A DNA stretch of 64,000 bases, taken from NCBI GenBank assembly GCA_018262095.1, contig JAGTRW010000007.1, forward strand, positions 62,001-126,000, read 5' to 3'. Shown here one piece after another: positions 43,585-51,271 of this stretch. Source of the DNA: Pseudomonadota bacterium (lineage in GTDB: Bacteria; Pseudomonadota; Gammaproteobacteria; Burkholderiales; Rhodocyclaceae). Positions within the stretch are counted from its first letter, which is position 1. Each line of letters opens with the position of its first letter. The notes beneath the pieces were generated by a model, which searched no databases, had not been told where the DNA came from, and was given only the letters and a program-made list of their open reading frames with translations. A program made the translations under genes and the position numbers.

Positions 43585-44838
43585 TTATTCCGATAGTCGC
43601 CCCTTCGCCGCGGCCATCGCACCAGGAAGGTCGGCGAGCGCGACGGCGACGATCGCAGCGTCGACATCGCCGCGACCGGCGAGCTCGCGCATGAAGTCGC
43701 GCACCGCGTCGGCCGACAGGCCGGCGCGATAGGGGCGATCCTGAACCATCGCCTGGAAAATGTCGGCGACGCGCAGGATGCGCGCCTCGAGCGCCAGCGC
43801 CTTGCCCGGCAGATGGAAGGGATAGCCGTCGCCGTCCGGCTGTTCGTGGTGACAGGCGGCCCAGCGCGCGATCTCCGCGAAGCCGGGAATCAGGCGCAGG
43901 ATCAGGAAGGTTTCGAAGCTGTGCGCGTTCATCAGCGCGCGCTCGCGCTCGTCGAGCCGCGCCGGCTTGTCGAGGATCTCATCGGCGACGCGCAGCTTGC
44001 CGATGTCGTGCAGCAGGCCAGCGATCTCGATCTTGTCGCAGTTGTCCGCGCCGACCCCCAGGCGCTGGGCGAGAAAACGCGCGAGGCGTGCGACGCCGAG
44101 CGAGTGCTGCGCGGTGAACGGGCTTTTGGCGTCGACGATGCGCGAGAAGATCGTCGCCAGCTGCCGAAGTTCGTGCATCGTCGCAGCGTAGGGCTCGCCC
44201 TGCGCCAGCATGTCGGCGAGGTAGGCCTGAATGCCGCGCGCTTCGAGGTTGAGCCAGAAGGCTTCGGCGCGCGACGCGACGAGAAAAGCGTCGACCAGTT
44301 CGGGCAAAAAGTAGCTGTTGGCGTGCGCCGCGAGCTGCGCACGGATACGCGGCACGTGCAGCAGCAGACTGCCGTCGGCGTAGTGCGGCGCGGCCATCGC
44401 GTCGACGCGGTCGACCAGGTAGATCAGGTTGGCACGCCGTGCGACCTCGCGCTCGACGCCTTGCTCGAGCAGCGTCGGCCAACGCGTGTGGTGGTACTTG
44501 ACCGGCAGCGCCAGCGCCGCCAGCGGCGCGAAGTCGCGCAGCAGCGCGTGGCCGACTTCGCAGTGCCCCTGCGAGCTCTCCCAATCGAATTCGGCGACCA
44601 AGTGGTAATGCGTCACCGTCGACGAAACGCCGATGTCGTGCAGCAGTCCGAGGTCGAAGAGCAGCGCCGTCTCGCCCGCCGTCAGCCCCATCTGCTGCGC
44701 GCACTGCGCGGCCATGATGCCGACGCGCTTGCCGTGTGCGATGTCGTCGATGCCGACCAGGTCGAGCGCGTCGGACAGCGCGTAGATGACCCGGCGAAGG
44801 TCGGCGCGCAAGGCGTGGTCAGAGGTGGACAGGTCCAT
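43585..44838 (-). CDS. HD-GYP c-di-GMP phosphodiesterase with an extra N-terminal HD domain
   Basis: 417 residues. N-terminal HD-type domain about 20-180 (LLHDIGVSSTVTHYHL, KYHHTRW) and C-terminal HD-GYP about 215-405 with LLHDIGKLRVADEIL, HSFETFLIL, HHEQPDGDGYPFHLPGKAL and RILRVADIFQAMVQDRPYR. The metal-binding and GYP residues are present, so c-di-GMP hydrolysis is expected. No receiver or membrane domain is visible. Monocistronic. Confidence 0.9.
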   Translation of the reverse strand: MDLSTSDHALRADLRRVIYALSDALDLVGIDDIAHGKRVGIMAAQCAQQMGLTAGETALLFDLGLLHDIGVSSTVTHYHLVAEFDWESSQGHCEVGHALLRDFAPLAALALPVKYHHTRWPTLLEQGVEREVARRANLIYLVDRVDAMAAPHYADGSLLLHVPRIRAQLAAHANSYFLPELVDAFLVASRAEAFWLNLEARGIQAYLADMLAQGEPYAATMHELRQLATIFSRIVDAKSPFTAQHSLGVARLARFLAQRLGVGADNCDKIEIAGLLHDIGKLRVADEILDKPARLDERERALMNAHSFETFLILRLIPGFAEIARWAACHHEQPDGDGYPFHLPGKALALEARILRVADIFQAMVQDRPYRAGLSADAVRDFMRELAGRGDVDAAIVAVALADLPGAMAAAKGRLSE

Positions 44839-45014
44839 GCGGTGCTCCGTACGCGAACGAAAAGACTAGCTGGACAAGGCGCTATGCCGCGACGCGAAAG
44901 CCGCCGCCCTTTTTTCCTGCAGATTACCACATTCGTATTGGCGGCTCGCGAGGCTCGCAGCAGCGCCGCAGGTGATCGCCGCGCCGACGATAGACCGTGC
45001 CACAGAGAGGGCGA

Positions 45015-45704
45015 TCACTCCAGGCCGAACGCTCTCATCGTTCGCTGGAAACACTGATCCGCGATCTCATTCGCTGCTCTGCCCACTGCCGCGTAGCGAT
45101 CGGATTGCCATGCCTCAAGCGGCATCTTCTCCGGAGCAACTCCCTGGCAGCGAACGCTCTTGAGCGTTTTCGGCTTGTCCGCATCCCGACCAACGGCACG
45201 CACCTCGAATTCGTAGCCCAGCGAATAATCGCTGCTTCCCAGGAAAGACTCGTAGCCAAGTTCCCAGTGGATCGTCGAAACGGTCAACTCGACAGGGGGC
45301 GTGGTCGGCAGATCTGGAGCGACCGAAAACCGCTCGCTCAGCCGGCTCGCCAGAAGCGTATCGGCACTGCCTCCGCCTTCTGCTTCGGAGCCAGTCGGCA
45401 GCGCTGTATTCAATTGCTGGCCGAAGGTCTGGCCGATTTCCGTATTGGCCTGAAACTCGCTCGTTGACCGGGCGCCCGTGCCGCTCATCGCGACGCTGGA
45501 AACGATGCTGGCGAACAGAAAATTGCCGACGGACTGCCCCTTGGTGCGCTCCACCAGCTTCGCCGGCGACGTTACCGGGCGAATGCTCACGGCGCTATGC
45601 TGCAATCTGTCCTTCAGTTCTTGCCCGATCAATTCGGAAACCTGAGGGCTTGTCGTGGCGCACCCGGCAAGCGCCAGGAGACAAAGGATTGACGAATTTT
45701 TCAT
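45015..45704 (-). CDS. Lipoprotein of unknown function
   Basis: 229 residues with a lipoprotein signal; lipobox LALAGC (Cys about 15). AAAGGAAACACTG precedes the ATG at 45704, excluding the longer reading to 45806. The mature part (VSELIGQELKDRLQHSAVSIRPV, STIHWELGYESFLGSSDYSLGYEFEVRA) looks like a compact beta-rich periplasmic domain with one disulfide candidate pair (RCQGVAP, DQCFQRT). No family recognised. Confidence 0.75.
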   Translation of the reverse strand: MKNSSILCLLALAGCATTSPQVSELIGQELKDRLQHSAVSIRPVTSPAKLVERTKGQSVGNFLFASIVSSVAMSGTGARSTSEFQANTEIGQTFGQQLNTALPTGSEAEGGGSADTLLASRLSERFSVAPDLPTTPPVELTVSTIHWELGYESFLGSSDYSLGYEFEVRAVGRDADKPKTLKSVRCQGVAPEKMPLEAWQSDRYAAVGRAANEIADQCFQRTMRAFGLE

Positions 45705-46042
45705 CAGTGTTTCCTTTCGTGTTGTCGTAAGGTCGTTCCAAATCGCCAATATGCATTTAGCATTTGTCAACATCAAAGCGGCCGAGTTCAGATTTCCGCT
45801 ACGCACGACAAGAAGCCTTGGCCCAGAGGAACCGAGGGATTTTTGGAAAAGAGGGGATCCCCATTTCTGAAACGCGCCGAGTTGTTGGCGTAATTGCGCT
45901 CAGGTCAGCGCCTGAGCGCAGACAGGAAAAACAGGCGTGCGCGGGGGCGCCCCGGTTTCTTGGCAAGCCGCCGGCGTGATGGGGCTAACCTTCAGTGCTC
46001 GGCTCCTTATAATGAACCATCCATCTGCGGAGCCGGTGCCCC
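45705..46042. other. 338-bp divergent intergenic region
   Basis: It contains a perfect 10-bp stem TGCGCTCAGG/CCTGAGCGCA (45895-45920, loop TCAGCG) and, about 35 bases later, a GGGGGCGCCCC palindrome followed by GGTTTCTT. Together these look like the remains of a plus-strand terminator with no gene before it. A TATAAT at about 46009 may be the -10 of the next gene. Confidence 0.45.
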
Positions 46043-46732
46043 ATGAAACCTTATATTGTCTGCCACATGATGTCCTCCATCGACGGACATGCGCTCACTG
46101 ACGGCTGGGATCGACCGTTCAAGAAAAACGCCGGCGAGCTGTACGAATCGCTGGCCCAGGAATTCAAGTTCGATGCGTGGGTCTGCGGCCGAGTCACCAT
46201 GCAGGAAATTTCGCATGGCGATGATTACCCGAGAGGCTTGGCCGAGGCCCCCATTCCCCGTGCCCACCATTTCGCCCAGCGCGATGCGGCGACCTATGCG
46301 GTGTCGATCGACCCGCATGGCAAGGTCGCCTGGAAGAGCAATGAAGCGCTCGCTTCGCACCTCGTCGAAGTCGTCACGGAAACCGTTTCGGACGACTATC
46401 TGGCGTATCTGCAGTCGATCGGCGTTTCCTACATTTTTGGCGGCAAGACGCGAATCGATCTCGCACAAGTCGTTGCCATCCTGGCCAGCGAGCTTGGCGT
46501 CAAGCGCCTCATCGTCGAAGGTGGCCCCACGCTCAGCGGCTCGTTCGTCAATGCCGGCCTGGTCGATGAAGTCAGCGTGCTGATCTTGCCGCTCGTCGAC
46601 GGCCGTGGCGAGCATCCCGCCTCGTTCGAGATTCCCATGAACGACTGGAAGACGCCGACGTATCTTTCGCTGAGCTCGGCGAAAGTGCAGGAGGGCGGCG
46701 CGATCTGGCTCCGCTACAAGACAAACGCATAG
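46043..46732 (+). CDS. RibD C-terminal-domain (dihydrofolate reductase-like) reductase
   Basis: 229 residues of the RibD_C/DHFR-like NAD(P)H reductase fold. N-terminal VCHMMSSIDGHALTDGWD, nucleotide-binding YIFGGKTRIDL and VKRLIVEGGPTLSGSFVNAGLVDEVSVLILP are the family signature. It lacks the deaminase domain of RibD and no riboflavin genes are adjacent, so the physiological substrate is unknown. Confidence 0.85.
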   Translation: MKPYIVCHMMSSIDGHALTDGWDRPFKKNAGELYESLAQEFKFDAWVCGRVTMQEISHGDDYPRGLAEAPIPRAHHFAQRDAATYAVSIDPHGKVAWKSNEALASHLVEVVTETVSDDYLAYLQSIGVSYIFGGKTRIDLAQVVAILASELGVKRLIVEGGPTLSGSFVNAGLVDEVSVLILPLVDGRGEHPASFEIPMNDWKTPTYLSLSSAKVQEGGAIWLRYKTNA

Positions 46733-46796
46733 ACACAAAGTGCAATTGCAGAAGCATCGTCCGCTACAATGCCGGACATGTGCTGAGGGCGAAATC

Positions 46797-48038
46797 ATGG
46801 CTATGCAAAAAACCCGCGTCGACCATCTGCAACCCGGGGTCTTCATATCCCTTCCCAACATCGGTTGGTTGAATCATCCTTTTTTGCTCAACGAGTTCCG
46901 CATTTCCAGTGCGAAGCAGATTCGCGTCCTGCAAGAGATGGGGCTCGAGGAAATTTCCTGGGATCCGGCGCGCAGCAGCGCGACGCCATTATCCCTATCG
47001 CCACTTGCCGTTGAAGAAGACTTCGGCGCCATGGCGCTCGCCGGCATGCTTGACGAGAAACGTTCGCGCATCGAACGGGTCCGTGTGTGCCGCGAACAAT
47101 TCGCTCGCCGCGAGCGCGAGTATGAAAAGGACACTGAGGCCGCCAGCGATATTTTGAAGTCCTTTGCTGGCCGGCCGACGGCGGCCCATGCGCAGAGCCA
47201 GGCGCTGGTCTCGAACGTCCTGAGTGGCCTGCTCAACGCCGAGAGCGAAGTCATCCATCTCGTCAGCAGCAAAGCCAAGGATGCCGGGCAAGCCTCCCAT
47301 TCGGTCAACGTCATGGTGCTTTCGCTGCTGCTTGGCAAAGCCATGCGCTTGTCGGAAGAGGAAATGAAGTGGCTGGGGATGGGCGCGCTACTCCACGACG
47401 TTGGCAAGTCGGAGGTGCCATTGCGCATCGTCCGCTCCAGCAACCGCACCAAACCCGAAGAGGATTTCTATCGCGCGCACGTGGCCTATGGCATCAAGGT
47501 CGTTGCGGGCGTTCGCGATCTCGGCGCGCCGGTCAGAAACATCATCGCCTGCCACCATGAATACTGGGACGGTAGCGGCTACCCGAACCGGCTGACTGCC
47601 GACAAGATTCCGAAGCTGGCCAGGCTGGTATCTCTGGCCAACCGTTACGACAATCTGTGCAACCCCTTTGATATCCAGCAGGCCAAGACGCCGGCAGGAA
47701 CCCTCTCGCATCTCTTCAAGAATGAAACGGCGCGTTTCCAAAGCGAACTGCTGCAAACCTTCGTCAAGGTGCTCGGCGCCTATCCGCCCGGCAGTTTTGT
47801 CGCGCTGTCGAACGGCGCCGTTGGACTGGTGATCGAGTCGAACTCGGCCGATATCCTGCACCCCTTGCTGATGCTGCACGACCCCGAGATTCCGCGCACC
47901 GAAGCCATCCTGATCGATCTACGGGGTACCGATCTGAACATCGTGAGCGCAGTCAATCCGGCGACGCTTCCCCTCGAAGTCGTCGAATATCTGGCACCGC
48001 GCGGTCGCGTGGATTACTACATCGAGGGCGCCGGTTGA
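46797..48038 (+). CDS. HD-GYP c-di-GMP phosphodiesterase with DUF3391 N-terminal domain
   Basis: About 413 residues. DUF3391-type domain 1-130 (QPGVFISLPNIGWLNHPFLLN at the start) with a charged helix, then HD-GYP about 145-330: LLHDVGKSEVPLRIV, CHHEYWDGSGYPNRLTADKI, SLANRYDNLCNP. All HD and GYP residues are present. GAGGGC precedes the ATG at 46797; an ATG two codons later is equally possible. The low-GC island begins right after it. Confidence 0.9.
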   Translation: MAMQKTRVDHLQPGVFISLPNIGWLNHPFLLNEFRISSAKQIRVLQEMGLEEISWDPARSSATPLSLSPLAVEEDFGAMALAGMLDEKRSRIERVRVCREQFARREREYEKDTEAASDILKSFAGRPTAAHAQSQALVSNVLSGLLNAESEVIHLVSSKAKDAGQASHSVNVMVLSLLLGKAMRLSEEEMKWLGMGALLHDVGKSEVPLRIVRSSNRTKPEEDFYRAHVAYGIKVVAGVRDLGAPVRNIIACHHEYWDGSGYPNRLTADKIPKLARLVSLANRYDNLCNPFDIQQAKTPAGTLSHLFKNETARFQSELLQTFVKVLGAYPPGSFVALSNGAVGLVIESNSADILHPLLMLHDPEIPRTEAILIDLRGTDLNIVSAVNPATLPLEVVEYLAPRGRVDYYIEGAG

Positions 48039-48118
48039 ACACCGGCCAGCGCAAAATTCGCAAAATTCGAACCTGGCCCCTTTTACTGCCCTTATTTCAT
48101 TCTTTTATATGCGGATAC

Positions 48119-49390
48119 TCAACGTTGAATTTCGAATCGCACAAGCTGATAAGTAAACTCCCCAAATTTCGACTTTTCGTCCAAATGGACGATTATGCCG
48201 AGGTCTTCTATAAATACTTTTTTATTAATGACGTCGTTATTATCAGAAGTGCACGACAGTCCAAAAGCTCGGCCTGTTAGCGTTGAGAATACTGTTTCGG
48301 CACCTACTTCATCGACAACATCACAAAGAATAGATACCCGCATTTCCTTATCATTCACTTTAGGTGGCTGCGCTCTCATGACCTCAATTGCACTCAGCTT
48401 TGCACCTTTGTTAAGGATGGCAGGCAGAGATATGTTGAGATCGGTTGTAAGGACAACACGACCATCCCCCACGCCATTCATGTGCGCTTTCAGTTGAACT
48501 AACCCAGCAAGCATCAGCCGTTGTACATTGAAGTTTGGGCTATAAATCTCCTTTACACGCACCAGCCCATCCTGAACCTCCATTTCGATTGTCGCTGAGC
48601 TTTCTCTAGGCGGATTAGCTGTCTTTGCGATGTATGTGTAGCTCAACTTTTTGAACTTAGGGATCCAATTCGTGCTATGGGCGACCTTGGCTACACTCTC
48701 GGGGATTTGTACGTCATCAAACAGTGTTGTTGAAAGCTGTTTCGGATAATCTTTGGGGATAATGTCTGGCCGTATTTCTTGGAGAATATCTGCAGTTACT
48801 CCTCCTTGTAATGAACAGCTTACGCGAACAACATCTTTCCGAGTTTCATGCGGTTCGATCAGAAATACGCGTTCAATTTTGTGGAGGCCTACAGCAGTGT
48901 TCGAGCTCGTAGCCAATGGAATCCAACGCGATCCGAGGACTTTGATTTCCGTACGGGCATAGCTCCCATCATCACGCCGTAGTCGTTCACCACTGTGAAT
49001 TAGAGGTTTGAGCTTCTGGACGACATCCTCCACATTACCTGAAACCAGGAAGCCCCAATATAAGTAGAGCCCCATACTATTCAAGTCGGAAATTTCGTCG
49101 AAATAGGAAAGTAGCTTCAAACCGCCTACTGTTGGGAAATTTGAGAAATCGATATTGTTGTCACGTTGTTCATAACGATTTTTGACTTTTATCCAACTGT
49201 ATTTCCCGATATTTTCTAATGGCGCTACCAATTTCCAAGCTGCTGTTTCTCGATTTAGCGTACGAAAGATACCTGCATCGCAATACGAAAAATCGCGGAA
49301 AGTGTCTTCAAAAACGTCAGCATGTGCACTCGTCAGAACTGAAATCAGCAACCCGAAAACACAACAAATTCTCTTTATTTTATTGCTCAT
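48119..49390 (-). CDS. Exported protein of unknown function in a low-GC island
   Basis: 423 residues with a Sec signal peptide ending in SAHA (about 21-24). Codon use and base composition are clearly more AT-rich than the surrounding genes. No family recognised: the mature protein mixes beta-rich stretches (IKVLGSRWIPLATSSN, RVFLIEPHETRKDVVRVSCSLQGG, GDGRVVLTTDLNISLP) with a few cysteines (CSL, ILCDVV, LSCTSD) that could form disulfides. No transmembrane segment after the signal. It may be the last gene of a minus-strand unit that starts at the c-di-GMP riboswitch at 50.3 kb, 850 bp upstream. Confidence 0.7.
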   Translation of the reverse strand: MSNKIKRICCVFGLLISVLTSAHADVFEDTFRDFSYCDAGIFRTLNRETAAWKLVAPLENIGKYSWIKVKNRYEQRDNNIDFSNFPTVGGLKLLSYFDEISDLNSMGLYLYWGFLVSGNVEDVVQKLKPLIHSGERLRRDDGSYARTEIKVLGSRWIPLATSSNTAVGLHKIERVFLIEPHETRKDVVRVSCSLQGGVTADILQEIRPDIIPKDYPKQLSTTLFDDVQIPESVAKVAHSTNWIPKFKKLSYTYIAKTANPPRESSATIEMEVQDGLVRVKEIYSPNFNVQRLMLAGLVQLKAHMNGVGDGRVVLTTDLNISLPAILNKGAKLSAIEVMRAQPPKVNDKEMRVSILCDVVDEVGAETVFSTLTGRAFGLSCTSDNNDVINKKVFIEDLGIIVHLDEKSKFGEFTYQLVRFEIQR

Positions 49391-49446
49391 TAATTGTTTT
49401 ATCCATAAATATGTTCAACTAACAACACATCACCTTTGAATAACCG

Positions 49447-49662
49447 CTAAGGCAGAACTGCGGCCCAATTGGGTTGCGCAATAGCGGTCAGAGTGATTTG
49501 GTGTTCTGCAGCCAACGAATACGAAACCAGTTTGCCCGGAAGGACGGAAATGACTTTGACCCCAATGGCTCTCGTGATCAGCGTGTTGTCCCAGACCGTT
49601 TTCTTGCCGTCGGCCTTGCCCTGCGACCGGCTCGCGTTGAGCTGGAACGAGAGCCTGTTCTT
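49447..49662 (-). pseudogene. Reading-frame fragment without a start, possible gene remnant
   Basis: A 71-residue open frame on the minus strand reads coherently, e.g. GKKTVWDNTLITRAIGVKV, then SYSLAAEHQITLTAIAQPNW, and ends at 49447. It is preceded by an in-frame TGA (49663-49665) and has no ATG, GTG or TTG with a ribosome site. It looks like the 3' remnant of an unidentified gene inside the low-GC island. Confidence 0.35.
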
Positions 49663-49714
49663 TCATAGCAAGGCAGCGTATTGTTCAAAACCGTGGTATT
49701 CCCGATTTTTCGAA

Positions 49715-49942
49715 TCAGAGAATCCCTGCTTTTCGGAAATATTTTGGAAGAACAAAAACGCAAAAAGGAATGAATCCGACAAAAATCGGCAATGCTATCC
49801 ATAGAAGCGCCGTTTCTTCTTCCAACCCAAGCAACCACCTGCCGAGCCCCGCCCCCAGCATCCCCCAGACAATTCCCGCTCCTGTTGATCCGACAATGAT
49901 CATCCAATAGCGAATTGTGTAGCGAATTCTTGGCCAGTTCAT
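49715..49942 (-). CDS. Small two-helix membrane protein
   Basis: 75 residues with two hydrophobic helices: a glycine-rich WMIIVGSTGAGIVWGMLGAG and WIALPIFVGFIPFCVFVLP, separated by LEEETA. GGAGAGGGGA directly before the ATG is a strong ribosome site, supporting a real gene. No family recognised. It follows the riboswitch/terminator region on the same strand and may be the regulated gene. Confidence 0.6.
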   Translation of the reverse strand: MNWPRIRYTIRYWMIIVGSTGAGIVWGMLGAGLGRWLLGLEEETALLWIALPIFVGFIPFCVFVLPKYFRKAGIL

Positions 49943-49960
49943 TCCCCTCTCCGCATTCTC

Positions 49961-50122
49961 TCAGCATCCGTACAAGGCGCCGAACAGCAGCAGCGCCGCC
50001 AGACCGAACCCGTTTCGGCGGAACGCCCAGGCCATCGACCATGCGAAAAGACAACCGACATCGCCGGTATTGGTGCGCAGAACATGCGGGCAGGATGAGG
50101 CTTGCCCCCCCACGTCAGGCAT
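49961..50122 (-). CDS. Possible small membrane peptide downstream of the riboswitch
   Basis: 53 residues ending in FRRNGFGLAALLLFGALYGC, a single hydrophobic helix. The frame stays open upstream through the terminator, no ribosome site is seen at the chosen ATG, and the start is uncertain. Listed because it lies between the riboswitch terminator and the better-supported 75-residue gene. Confidence 0.3.
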   Translation of the reverse strand: MPDVGGQASSCPHVLRTNTGDVGCLFAWSMAWAFRRNGFGLAALLLFGALYGC

Positions 50123-50164
50123 CGAACCGAAGTTCTCGGAATTGCTGATAAAGCACCGCCACGC

Positions 50165-50201
50165 ACAAAAAAGCCCTCGGTCCAGATGGAGCGAGGGCTT
50201 T
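50165..50201 (-). terminator. Intrinsic terminator downstream of the c-di-GMP riboswitch
   Basis: On the minus strand AAAGCCCTCG and CGAGGGCTTT form a perfect 10-bp stem with a 12-base loop, running into six T. It begins 36 bases after the aptamer's last paired base, the standard position for an expression platform that ends transcription. An 8-bp palindrome (AAACGCAT/ATGCGTTT, 50220-50236) lies between and could take part in the switch. Confidence 0.85.
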
Positions 50202-50236
50202 ATGGAAATCATCTTCAACAAACGCATCATGCGTTT

Positions 50237-50320
50237 GGCGGCCCCGCTGTCATAGAATTCTCCTTAGACTGGAAGCTTTGCGTCGCCAACTTTCGTTGGC
50301 TTTGCCCTCTGTGGCCGGCA
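50237..50320 (-). ncRNA. Cyclic di-GMP-I (GEMM-I) riboswitch
   Basis: On the minus strand, in order: GGCC (P1), AGGGCAAA (50301-50308), stem GCCAAC-GAAA-GTTGGC with a GNRA tetraloop (50285-50300), the hallmark GACGCAAAGC (50275-50284), an 11-nt tetraloop receptor made of TCTAAGG (50262-50268) and TATGAC (50249-50254), AGCGGGG (50242-50248), and GGCC closing P1. These are the conserved parts of the class I c-di-GMP aptamer, in the right order and spacing. A TATAAT at 50320-50325 would start transcription at about the first aptamer base. A terminator follows, so it probably controls transcript elongation. Confidence 0.87.
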
Positions 50321-50431
50321 TTATATCCGATTCAGGTAATAAAAATCCTGCCGCATCTTGCCACAGGCATTCACGGACCGACGATTTTTATGCCCTTTCA
50401 CTGCTGGCCGATCGCGCGACGGCGCTGCCGC

Positions 50432-51271
50432 TCACTTTCGACGCGCTGTCTCGGCCAGCGCCACGAGCCACGGTTCCAGCCGTCTTCCGAAAGCGACGGT
50501 GGCCGAAAACGAGCCTGTTTTGGCCGCCGCTGCAGGCGGCTTAAGTGCCGGCTGAAATTGAAGCGGCACGTTGATTGGCGCGATGCTGAGCGCGGCGATA
50601 TGGCCGCGCAGGCTATCCTGCCGATCGCGCGTGGCCCGCTGCGGACGGACCTGGCCGCGCACGATCAGGGTGTGCGTCGGGTCGGGATACTGCGCGCGCA
50701 AGGCTGCCGCGTCGAGGCCGGCATCGACGACGAAGAGGCGGCTGCTGTCACTCGCCTCGCGCTTGGCATTGTCCCTGGCCCGCTTGGCGCGTCGTTCGAA
50801 TTCCTGGTTGCCGGGGTTGGCCAGCTGCAGTTTCTCTTCGTCGTCGGCGCTCTGCTGCGCGCGCGCCAGCGCTTGCCGATACGCCGGACCATCGAATTCG
50901 AGCACCAGCAGCACTTCCTTGCTGCGCCACGGCTTGAATTTCCGGCGCGCGGTGTCCGAGCCGACGTCGAAACCCAGCGCGGCCAGCTTGGCCTGGTCGA
51001 GCCAGTCGGCAGCGCCGCCGTAGGCGCCGTAATCGGCGCCGTCGGCGTCATTGCCGCGGCGAACCCGCCAGACGAGGCTCAAGGAAACGCCGCTGTTTTC
51101 CTTGCTGCTGACCCGGCCATAGGGCAGTTGCAGTTCGCGCTCGCTCAAATGCAGGATGCTGGTCGGCTCGCCGCTGCGGTTGTAAGCGACGCCGGCCAGC
51201 GCGAAGACATTGACCGCGATGATCAACAGGGCGCCGGCGATCAGCGTGCGCCGCCTGCTCCAGGCGATCAT
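50432..51271 (-). CDS. Membrane-anchored protein, DUF4824-like
   Basis: About 279 residues: one N-terminal helix (LIAGALLIIAVNVFALAGVAY) then a soluble domain with SERELQLPYGRVSSKENSG and SLVWRVRRG, matching the DUF4824 family as recalled. Start at 51271 overlaps the stop of the DUF2157-like gene (ATGA), indicating a functional pair. Last gene of the minus-strand TCA operon; no known function. Confidence 0.65.
   Translation of the reverse strand: MIAWSRRRTLIAGALLIIAVNVFALAGVAYNRSGEPTSILHLSERELQLPYGRVSSKENSGVSLSLVWRVRRGNDADGADYGAYGGAADWLDQAKLAALGFDVGSDTARRKFKPWRSKEVLLVLEFDGPAYRQALARAQQSADDEEKLQLANPGNQEFERRAKRARDNAKREASDSSRLFVVDAGLDAAALRAQYPDPTHTLIVRGQVRPQRATRDRQDSLRGHIAALSIAPINVPLQFQPALKPPAAAAKTGSFSATVAFGRRLEPWLVALAETARRK

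Noticed and set aside
49430-49804. Short plus- and minus-strand frames that could be read as transposase fragments
   Set aside because: No DDE motif, terminal inverted repeats or target duplications could be seen, so no mobile element is claimed.
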